From JBFKMV01 sp041629655 (GTDB lineage Bacteria > Acidobacteriota > Polarisedimenticolia > Polarisedimenticolales > Polarisedimenticolaceae): a stretch of 12,136 bases of DNA. This document shows positions 6,000 to 12,136 of the stretch, in pieces. The DNA lies in assembly GCA_041629655.1 (NCBI GenBank), contig JBFKMV010000163.1, forward strand, positions 1 through 12,136, given 5' to 3'. A model generated the notes under the pieces. It saw only the letters and a program-made list of their open reading frames with translations. It searched no databases and was not told the DNA's origin. The stretch's first letter is position 1. Each line of letters starts with the position of its first letter. The position numbers were made by a program, and so were the translations under genes.

Positions 6000-8900
6000 A
6001 AGAACCACAGCAGCGGTCCGTCGATCTGCTCGATGCGACGGTCCGCCGCGCCGGCCAGGGCGGACGCATAGCGCGACAGCGTCACCGGTGCCTCCCGCAG
6101 CCCGACCACGGAGCCCTCGGCCAATCCGATCGCCGCCGGACCGCCGGCCGCCAGCAGGGACGCCGGCAGGTCCCCGCGGACCGGTCCGGTGAGCGACCAC
6201 GCTCCCAGCAGCCGCCCGCGCGACGCCGGATCGCCGGCCAGCGCGCGTAGCCGCGCCGCGAACGCACCGGGGGCCTCGGCGCTGACCAGGAGCACCATCG
6301 TTCCGGGCTTGCCGGCCTCGGCGAGCCGGGTCGCGATGCGGTCCGGAGGCCACGCCGCGGCGAGCCGCGCGCGCACGTCGGCGTAGGGCGGCGGGAAGGC
6401 GTCCTCGGGCAGCAGCAGCACCGCTCCTCGCTTGCCGGGCCCGGGCGCGCCCTTCCAGCGCGCGCCGGAACGCTCGGGATCGGTGCCGACGAAGGCGCGG
6501 TGGGGCGGCGCGCCCTCGCCCGCTCCGGCCCACCAAACATTGAGCGCCTGGGCCACGCGCAGCGGGTCGGTCTCGCCGGGAAGCCGCGGACGGGCCTCGC
6601 GCCACGGCGGAGCCGCGGAGCCCTGGAGCACCATCACGCTCGGAGGCGCGCCGTCGCCCGACGGCAACGTCTCGATCCGGGCCAGCGAAGCGTCGCGACC
6701 CGCGATCGCACCGCGCCCCAGCACCAGCTGCTGCGCGCCGGCGCGGGTCAGCGCCGTGTGGCGGGGCGCCGTGACGCCGGCGTCCCACCATTCGAGCCCC
6801 ACCGGGTCGGTGGGACCCGCGACCTGCTCGCCCGGCGGAAGGATCCGCAGCGCCACCAGTCCCGCGGGCACCCGGGGGCCGCGTGGCGGCTCCGCCTCCG
6901 GTGTTGCCCGGCCCTGGTCCGCGGTCCGCGGCGCGGCGGGCGCCACGAGCCGCGCGCGCCAGGCGGGCCCCTGGCGCTCCAGACGGTAGCTCAGCAGCCG
7001 GCCCTCCTCGAAGCGCTCGAAGCGCTCGGCGCGTCCGTCCGCTCCCGACACCACCCGCCGCGCGCGCGCCTCCGGTCCGTCCGCGTCGTAGACGGTCTCG
7101 ATCACGCTGCCGGCCCCCGCGGCTTCGCGACGAACGTGGTAGCCGTGGCGCTCGCGGCCCGCCCCGTGCGGCGGAAGCGGGATCTCCGACTCGTAGAGCG
7201 GCCCCGCGGATGCGGTGGCAACGCTTCGCCGCGCGCTCGCCCGAGCGGCCGCCGCGGGCGGCGGGGCCGCGGCGGAAGGGGCGGCAGCCGGCCGGTCCTC
7301 GCCACGCTGCACGAGACCGCGGCTCCTGCCCCGGGCGCGCTCCAGCGCGCGACCCATGCCCAGATCGATCCCGCCGATCCCCACGCTGAACATCCGCAAC
7401 CGCTCGCCCCGTTGCTGGCGCTCGAGCAGCTTCGTCTGGTCCGCGACCGGCAGCGTGCCGAGCACCGTCTGGTGCATCCGCACCCGCTCGGCGCGGTGGG
7501 CCAAAATGTCCAGCTGGCTCGGGTTGAGCTGCGCCGGGTCGTAGCGCTCCAGCTCGCGGATCAGCTGCTGGTTGCGCGGGTCCGTCGCATCGAGGGCGGC
7601 CACCGCGCGGAGATAACGCTGCAGCGCCGGCAGCGGGCGGCCGTCCGCCGGGTCGAGCCGGGACAGCGCCTCGGCGACCGGCACGCGGTCGAACACGTCC
7701 ACCACGCCCGCGCTGCCCGCGGGCGGCAAGGCGTTGAATGCCAGCAGGTGCGGGTAGTTGCGCGGCGTGGCTGCCGCGGGCAGCTCCACCGCCAGCAGCG
7801 CATCGAGGTCGGGCAGCGGCAGACCGCTCTCGCCCGCCACGCGCAGCCACGTGAACAACGACAACAGGCGCACGACGGTGTCGAGGTCATCGAGCTCGGG
7901 GAACAGCTCGCCCAGCGTCGCGTAGTGCTCGTTGATCGCGGCTACGGTCGCCCGGGTCCAGGGCGGGTCCTCGCCGGCCGCCGGAGCGAGCGTCTCGTCC
8001 TCGACGCGCTCCGAGGCGGCGGTCATCCGCACGCGACGCATCACCAGCAGGTCGCCCTCCGGCGACAGCGTCAGGTCCACGTCGTCCGGGTAGAACCACA
8101 ACCGCGTCTGCTGGCTGGTCACCTCGTCGGAGGCCGGGTTCCAGGCGAACCGCTCGAGATGCGTGGCGAAGTCGCCGAGACGCTCGCGGATCGCCGCCCG
8201 CAGGTCGCGGCCCTCGGCGATGCCGAGACCCTGGCTCATGGTCTTGAAGCGGATGTCGCAGAGCAGGCTGACCCAGCCCAGCCGCGTGTCACGCAGCCGG
8301 CCGCCGTAGTTGACGATCGCGTTTTGCGGCGAGTAACCGCGGTCGAGACTCATGTAGGGCTCGGCGAGACCGCCGTGGAACACGGCGCGGTAGGCCACCG
8401 CGAAATCGGCCAGGCTCAACGGCGTGCCGAGCAGCGTCGGGCCCCGCTCGTCCTGCGAGCCGAGCAGCCGGATCGCACCGTCGCGCTCCAGCCGCCCGCC
8501 CTCCGGCCGCAGTCCGGCCGCCAGGAAGGCCTCGATCGACGCCGGGTCGAACGGGCGGCGCCCCGGCACCTCGCGCGTCTGGCGGACCTCGACGCGATGC
8601 GGCTCCGTCCCCAGCCAGAACGCCAGCCGTTCGGGACGAGGACGGTAGGCGTGGACCTCCACGGCCAGCGGCGGAGACTCGTCTCCGGTCGCGAGACGCC
8701 GTCGCTCCGCGGCCAGCACGTGCCGCAGCACCGGCCAGGCCGCCTCCCACGCCGCCAGCGCCGCCGCGGCGCTGCCGACCTCCGGAGGCCCGCCGCCGGG
8801 CGCCGCAGCGCCACTCTCCGGGTACGGCAGGATGATCCGCAGCCGTCCCGTCCCGTCGCTCTCGACGATGTAGCGCCGCGCCTGGAGCAGCGCGGCCCAC

Positions 8901-9286
8901 GCCGGCTGCGGCTCGCCCGGGCGCCACAGCGAGCCCACCTCGACGCGCGGCGGGTCCGCGATCGGCGCCAGCGCGTCGAGCGCATCGATCAGCACGAACC
9001 CGTAGGGCTCGATCAGCGGGTCGAGCAGCGCGTGCGCGGTGCGGTCGGCGGGCCGCTCGCCCGGCGGCGGGACCGGGCGCCCCTCGAGCCGCGCCAGCAG
9101 CATACCCACCGACTCGCCGGAGTGGCTGGGCTGCCGGAGGTCGACCAGCGCGGCGTAATCGATCGCGGACCATCCGCCGGAGCCGGCCTGCGGCGGCGCC
9201 TGGCCGGGCAACGGGGCCTCGGCGCCCCACACCGACACGAGCAGCAGCGCCGCGGCGAGGCGTCCGGCGCGGCGGCGATCCGTCAC
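5996..9286 (-). CDS. Large exported protein of unknown family, coupled to an ATP-grasp enzyme
   Basis: 1096 residues; I do not recognise the family. Residues 1-24 form a Sec signal peptide (TDRRRAGR, then LAAALLLVSVWGA, likely cut near AEA), so it should act outside the cytoplasm; no further membrane segment is evident. Residues ~40-640 are a well-ordered N-terminal half. Its most constrained-looking stretches are NAIVNYGGRLRDTRLGWVS (322-340) with CDIRFKT after it, QQTRLWFYPDDVDLTLSPEG (392-411), and PWTRATVAAINEHY with VVRLLSLFTWLR (442-482). Residues ~655-695 are an Ala/Pro/Arg linker, followed by a ~400-residue C-terminal half with beta-rich repeats (VYDADGPEARARRVVSGADG) and an alpha/beta region from ~950 ending in DGPLLWFF. 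The GTG start at 9286 overlaps the ATP-grasp stop (GTGA) and has GAGGAGGAGG ahead of it, supporting translational coupling. Upstream in-frame sequence belongs to the antisense shadow of the ATP-grasp gene. No metal-binding, protease or transport motif can be claimed. Confidence 0.8.
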   Translation of the reverse strand: MTDRRRAGRLAAALLLVSVWGAEAPLPGQAPPQAGSGGWSAIDYAALVDLRQPSHSGESVGMLLARLEGRPVPPPGERPADRTAHALLDPLIEPYGFVLIDALDALAPIADPPRVEVGSLWRPGEPQPAWAALLQARRYIVESDGTGRLRIILPYPESGAAAPGGGPPEVGSAAAALAAWEAAWPVLRHVLAAERRRLATGDESPPLAVEVHAYRPRPERLAFWLGTEPHRVEVRQTREVPGRRPFDPASIEAFLAAGLRPEGGRLERDGAIRLLGSQDERGPTLLGTPLSLADFAVAYRAVFHGGLAEPYMSLDRGYSPQNAIVNYGGRLRDTRLGWVSLLCDIRFKTMSQGLGIAEGRDLRAAIRERLGDFATHLERFAWNPASDEVTSQQTRLWFYPDDVDLTLSPEGDLLVMRRVRMTAASERVEDETLAPAAGEDPPWTRATVAAINEHYATLGELFPELDDLDTVVRLLSLFTWLRVAGESGLPLPDLDALLAVELPAAATPRNYPHLLAFNALPPAGSAGVVDVFDRVPVAEALSRLDPADGRPLPALQRYLRAVAALDATDPRNQQLIRELERYDPAQLNPSQLDILAHRAERVRMHQTVLGTLPVADQTKLLERQQRGERLRMFSVGIGGIDLGMGRALERARGRSRGLVQRGEDRPAAAPSAAAPPPAAAARASARRSVATASAGPLYESEIPLPPHGAGRERHGYHVRREAAGAGSVIETVYDADGPEARARRVVSGADGRAERFERFEEGRLLSYRLERQGPAWRARLVAPAAPRTADQGRATPEAEPPRGPRVPAGLVALRILPPGEQVAGPTDPVGLEWWDAGVTAPRHTALTRAGAQQLVLGRGAIAGRDASLARIETLPSGDGAPPSVMVLQGSAAPPWREARPRLPGETDPLRVAQALNVWWAGAGEGAPPHRAFVGTDPERSGARWKGAPGPGKRGAVLLLPEDAFPPPYADVRARLAAAWPPDRIATRLAEAGKPGTMVLLVSAEAPGAFAARLRALAGDPASRGRLLGAWSLTGPVRGDLPASLLAAGGPAAIGLAEGSVVGLREAPVTLSRYASALAGAADRRIEQIDGPLLWFF
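7008..7025 (-). repeat. 9-bp tandem direct repeat in the large exported gene
   Basis: TCGAAGCGC occurs twice in a row and encodes the ERFERFE stretch near residue 757 of the exported protein. It keeps the frame and is probably just a local repeat. Confidence 0.6.
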
Positions 9287-10554
9287 GCGCCCTCCTCCTC
9301 GGGCCGGCCCTGGTTGATCCGATCCGCCTCGGTCTTGCACCAGAACTCGATCAGGCCCCAGAAGTGCTCGGTGAACTTGTCCACCTCGTGCTTGGGAAAC
9401 AGCGCGGTGACCTTCTGCCGCACGGCGTCGCGGGCCGTGTCCGAGCCGAAGAACTCGAGCGCCACCTCGTCCAGATCCGCGAGATGCCGGTCGCACCACT
9501 CGCGGAACCGCGCGGTGTCGAAGCGCTGCTCGGCGATCCGGGCGTATTGCCGCAGCCGCTCGCGGTACGGCAGGTCGCGCTGCTGCACCTCGTAGAACGG
9601 GTCCCAGTCCAGCGTGCGCCGCATCGGCCGGTCGGTCGCCGCGCAAAACAGCGACCAGCGGATGTTGGCCTTGACCAGCCACGGGAAGTGGAAGTGCAGC
9701 GACGTGACCTGGCTGTCCGGACAGGGGTTGGCGAAATCGATCGGGATGAAGTTGCCGTTCTGCCGCAGACACTCGCAGGAGTTGAAATCCCAGCCGAAGA
9801 AGGCGTTGATCGTCATCGTCATGTCGCGCAGCAGCTGCGCCTCGTCGCCGTCGAGGAAGTCGAAGGCGACCTGGTAGCGTTCGTGCAGCGGCGCCGCCGG
9901 GTCGTAGCGCACGATCCGCAGCTGCGGCCCGAGGCCGATGCAACGGACGAACAGGTCGAACGGGTTGACCGCGCGCTGCAGGTGCATCACCCGCTTGCCG
10001 CTCTCGTCGTAGGCCTTGCGCAGGGTCGCCTCGTCCTCGATGCGGGTCACGCCGACCCACGCCCCGCCGTCGTAGGGCTTCATGAACAGCGGGTAGCCCA
10101 GCTTGCGGCCGATCTCACCCAGGTCGAACAACCGGGCGTAGCGCGCCAGCGTCGGCTCCAGATCGGCGCTGCGCTCGTACTCCTTGGGCGGCAGCAGCCA
10201 GGTGTCGGGCACGGGCAGCCCCAGCTGCATCATCGCGGAGTAGGTCGTCGCCTTCTCCATCGACTGGATCGCCCACGGGTTGTTGAACACGTACAGGCCG
10301 TCCATGATGATCGCCTTCTTGATCCACTCGCGGCTGGTGTGGTACCAGTGCGTCAAGCGATCGATCACCACGTCGTACCGGCAGTCCTGCCGCAGGTCGA
10401 ACGGCTCGATGCTGACCCGCTCGACCTCGAAGCGCAGCGCGTCTTCCGCCGCGGCCAGGCGGACGTTCATGCGCTTGACGATCTCCTCGAAGGCGATCGG
10501 CCAGCAGATGTCCGCGCCCAGTGACAGACCGATCCGCCGCGTCGTTTCCGCCAT
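9283..10554 (-). CDS. ATP-grasp domain enzyme (RimK/glutathione-synthetase-like fold)
   Basis: 423 residues, cytoplasmic. ATP-grasp enzymes join a carboxylate to an amine or thiol through an acylphosphate; the substrates here are unknown. Residues 1-95 look like the substrate/preATP-grasp domain, ending in YDVVIDRLTHWYH and a VFNNPWAIQSMEK turn (~89-101) where the grasp begins. GLPVPDTWLLPP (112-123), the glycine-rich loop YPLFMKPYDGGAWVGVTRI (154-172) with the expected ATP-binding lysine Lys159, and the Mg-site block NGNFIPIDFANPCPD (266-280; Asp273 and Asn276) give a complete active site. After 280 comes a ~140-residue tail with an unusual His/Trp-rich start (SLHFHFPWLVKANIRW) and helices that I cannot assign. 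The ATG at 10554 follows an AAGGGG site, and the stop overlaps the next gene by 4 bp (GTGA). No small precursor-peptide gene is seen beside it, so a RiPP role is unsupported. The fold is sure; the reaction is open. Confidence 0.85.
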   Translation of the reverse strand: MAETTRRIGLSLGADICWPIAFEEIVKRMNVRLAAAEDALRFEVERVSIEPFDLRQDCRYDVVIDRLTHWYHTSREWIKKAIIMDGLYVFNNPWAIQSMEKATTYSAMMQLGLPVPDTWLLPPKEYERSADLEPTLARYARLFDLGEIGRKLGYPLFMKPYDGGAWVGVTRIEDEATLRKAYDESGKRVMHLQRAVNPFDLFVRCIGLGPQLRIVRYDPAAPLHERYQVAFDFLDGDEAQLLRDMTMTINAFFGWDFNSCECLRQNGNFIPIDFANPCPDSQVTSLHFHFPWLVKANIRWSLFCAATDRPMRRTLDWDPFYEVQQRDLPYRERLRQYARIAEQRFDTARFREWCDRHLADLDEVALEFFGSDTARDAVRQKVTALFPKHEVDKFTEHFWGLIEFWCKTEADRINQGRPEEEGA

Positions 10555-10611
10555 GCGTCGTCGCCCCTTCGCCGCACCGTGCCGCGGCGCATGCCGTTGG
10601 ATGAAGCAGCC

Positions 10612-10640
10612 ATTCTACTACGGCGGGTTCGGGTATCGCG
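10612..10640 (-). promoter_or_regulatory. Weak candidate promoter for the ATP-grasp operon
   Basis: On the minus strand TAGAAT (10617 down to 10612) matches five of six -10 positions and is the only AT-rich patch in the 103-bp gap after the glycosyltransferase. The sequence at -35 spacing (CGCGAT, 10640-10635) does not fit the consensus. A start near 10605 would give a leader of about 50 nt. Read-through from the upstream glycosyltransferase gene is an alternative. Confidence 0.3.
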
Positions 10641-10657
10641 GCGGCGCGGCTCGCCGC

Positions 10658-12136
10658 TCAGAGCGCGGTGTCGAACACCAGCAGCTGCACCTCGCCGTCG
10701 GGCCCGCGGATCTCCAGCGCCGGCTCCGGCAGCCCGGGCTGCGGTTGCCGGACGACCACGGCCACGCGCTCCCGGGCCGGGCTGGCCTTGAGGCGCTCCA
10801 CCTCGGCGCGCCAGCGGTCGTCGAGCATGAAGTGCAGCTTGCCGACCCGGAACACGACCTCGCTGTCGCGGTAGCGCCCGTCGGGCAACGGTCCGGCGAC
10901 CAGCTCCTTGTCGTCGGCCAGGTAGCGGGCCGGGTCGTAGCGCAGGCCGGCCAGCGCGTACATGTAGGGGTGCGGCACCCCGGCTCCGGTCAGGAACACC
11001 GCGTCGTAGCCGTCCAGGCGCGGTCGCAGCCACTCGCAGGCTTCGAGGAATGCGACGTGGCCGTGGAAGCGCTTGCCCGGCTCGCGGTTGAATCCGTCGA
11101 GCGCGTAGCTCGCCCAGCGCACGCCGGTGACCCCGGCCCACAGCGCGACCGCGACCGCGAGACCCGCCGCGAGCGCGCGGTGGCGCTGGCGCACGCGCCG
11201 CACCAGGGCGACCGCGCCAAAGGCCGCGAGCAGCACCAGCGGCACGATCCCGGGCAGGCTACGCAGCGCGTGCGGCTGCCCGGCGGGTCCGAACAGCAGG
11301 TCTCCCGCCGGGTAGACGAGCAACGCCACCAGGAGCACCCGCGCGGCGACAGCACCGCGCAGCCGCGGCACCAGCGCGACGACGCCGGCCAGCAGCAGCG
11401 CGGCCTCGTAGAGGTGGAAGCGCCCCCAGCCGGCCGGACCGCTGAGCCAGTAGAAACCGCCGTCGGAGGCGCCGAACAGGAACGACGGGCCGAAGTGCCC
11501 CAGGTAGCGCAGCAGCACCTTGCCCGCCGCCGCCGCGGCGGAGTCGGTAGCTGTCCACAGCCAGCCGACCGCGCTCCCGCGCGCCGCGATCTCCGGATCG
11601 GTCAGGTGCGCCCAGGCCAGCGGCGACGCGACGATCGCGCCGCCGAGCACCAGCGCGGCCAACGCGGCTCGACCGCGCGGCTCCCGGAGCGTGGCGCGCC
11701 ACACCGCCCAGGCGGCCGGCACCAGCCCGAGCAACAGCACGGGCACGTACAACCGCACCGCCCAGTGGCCGTACAGGCAGACCGCGCAGAGCGCGCCGGC
11801 CAGCGCCGCGCGCCCGGCGCGGGGCCCCGCGCGCGCGCCGGCGCCGAGACCGAACCCGGCCCACAGCAGCAGCGCCACCGGCAGCAGCGACAGCAGCGGC
11901 GTCAGCGTCGTCTCCAACGCCGAGCGGCTGTAATAGACGTGCGTCGGGTTCACGGCCAGCAGCGCAGCCGCCGTCAACCCGACCGTGCGGTCGAACAGCC
12001 GCGACCCCACGTAGAACGCCAGCAGCACGGTCAGCAAGCCGCACAGCGCTCCGGCCGCCCGGGACGCGGCGATCGTCGGCCCCCCGATCGCCTGCACCGG
12101 CGCCAGCACGTACAGGAACAGCGCCGAGCGGTTCTC
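10658..12136 (-). CDS. GT39/ArnT-like membrane glycosyltransferase, 5' end missing
   Basis: 492 residues are visible; the N-terminus lies beyond the right edge, since the frame stays open there and reads ENRSALFLYVLAPV, typical of the family's first-loop region. These enzymes use polyprenyl-phosphate sugars and transfer the sugar on the outer face of the inner membrane. Evidence is the order of segments: FLYVLAPVQAIGG, SRAAGALCGLLTVLLAFYVG, RLFDRTVGLTAAALLAVNPT with HVYYSRSALETTLTPL (the conserved His..SR loop), then about eight more hydrophobic segments to ~350 visible residues. A soluble, presumably periplasmic C-terminal domain of ~140 residues follows (LEACEWLRPRLDGYDAVFLT, MYALAGLRYDP, ending VQLLVFDTAL). 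The catalytic acidic residues of the first loop are off the window. A GTG at 12109 is an internal codon rather than the start. Donor and acceptor cannot be told. It lies 103 bp upstream of, and in the same direction as, the ATP-grasp gene, so a functional link is possible but unproven. Confidence 0.82.
   Translation of the reverse strand, partial: ENRSALFLYVLAPVQAIGGPTIAASRAAGALCGLLTVLLAFYVGSRLFDRTVGLTAAALLAVNPTHVYYSRSALETTLTPLLSLLPVALLLWAGFGLGAGARAGPRAGRAALAGALCAVCLYGHWAVRLYVPVLLLGLVPAAWAVWRATLREPRGRAALAALVLGGAIVASPLAWAHLTDPEIAARGSAVGWLWTATDSAAAAAGKVLLRYLGHFGPSFLFGASDGGFYWLSGPAGWGRFHLYEAALLLAGVVALVPRLRGAVAARVLLVALLVYPAGDLLFGPAGQPHALRSLPGIVPLVLLAAFGAVALVRRVRQRHRALAAGLAVAVALWAGVTGVRWASYALDGFNREPGKRFHGHVAFLEACEWLRPRLDGYDAVFLTGAGVPHPYMYALAGLRYDPARYLADDKELVAGPLPDGRYRDSEVVFRVGKLHFMLDDRWRAEVERLKASPARERVAVVVRQPQPGLPEPALEIRGPDGEVQLLVFDTAL

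Noticed and set aside
6500..9595. A 1031-codon open frame on the plus strand opposite the exported protein and ATP-grasp genes
   Set aside because: It spans two real genes and has antisense-type composition, with no signal peptide or motif. The minus-strand genes have proper starts, ribosome sites and a GTGA overlap.
9287..10060. N-terminal extension of the large exported protein to 10060
   Set aside because: The extra sequence lies in another frame of the ATP-grasp gene. The GTG at 9286 has a ribosome site and leads directly into a signal peptide.
10555..10657. A small precursor peptide for the ATP-grasp enzyme (graspetide-type system) in the gap before it
   Set aside because: No open frame with its own ribosome site and an Asp/Glu-Thr/Ser/Lys-rich core is seen there or downstream.

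Overview
The window is about 12 kb of GC-rich, densely packed bacterial chromosome. It holds nine protein-coding genes, two of them cut by the window edges, and no RNA genes, insertion sequences, CRISPR arrays or phage genes that I can see. The envelope genes (a lipoprotein lytic transglycosylase, an exported DUF5117-type metalloprotease, an exported 1096-residue protein, an inner-membrane GT39 glycosyltransferase) and the BolA/monothiol glutaredoxin pair point to a diderm bacterium. The gene mix (HDOD protein, DUF5117 metalloprotease, MltF-like protein, rhomboid with a C-terminal tail) would suit a deltaproteobacterial or myxobacterial lineage, or Acidobacteriota. The taxon is inference and I would not name a genus.

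Left, minus strand (1-2774): an MltF-like lipoprotein with two tandem solute-binding domains and a C-terminal lytic transglycosylase domain is followed after 9 bp by the start of an exported DUF5117-type zinc metalloprotease that runs off the left edge. The ribosome-binding site of the second gene begins directly after the stop codon of the first, so the two are probably one operon for envelope turnover.

Centre, plus strand (2886-5999): a BolA-family protein and a CGFS monothiol glutaredoxin overlap by 4 bp (ATGA), the standard iron-sulfur/iron-handling pair. Next come a rhomboid intramembrane serine protease with an enlarged first loop and a helical C-terminal tail, probably with its own promoter, and a stand-alone HDOD signalling protein.

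Right, minus strand (5996-12136): a 5'-truncated GT39-type membrane glycosyltransferase, then, after a 103-bp gap, an ATP-grasp enzyme that overlaps by 4 bp (GTGA) a very large exported protein of unknown family. The last gene ends tail-to-tail with the HDOD gene, and the two stop codons share a CTAG palindrome.

Most of the window is ordinary housekeeping and envelope content. The best candidate for something undescribed is the coupled ATP-grasp/exported 1096-residue protein pair. Lesser points are the doubled sensor domain of the transglycosylase, the rhomboid architecture, and an 18-bp perfect palindrome inside the rhomboid gene.
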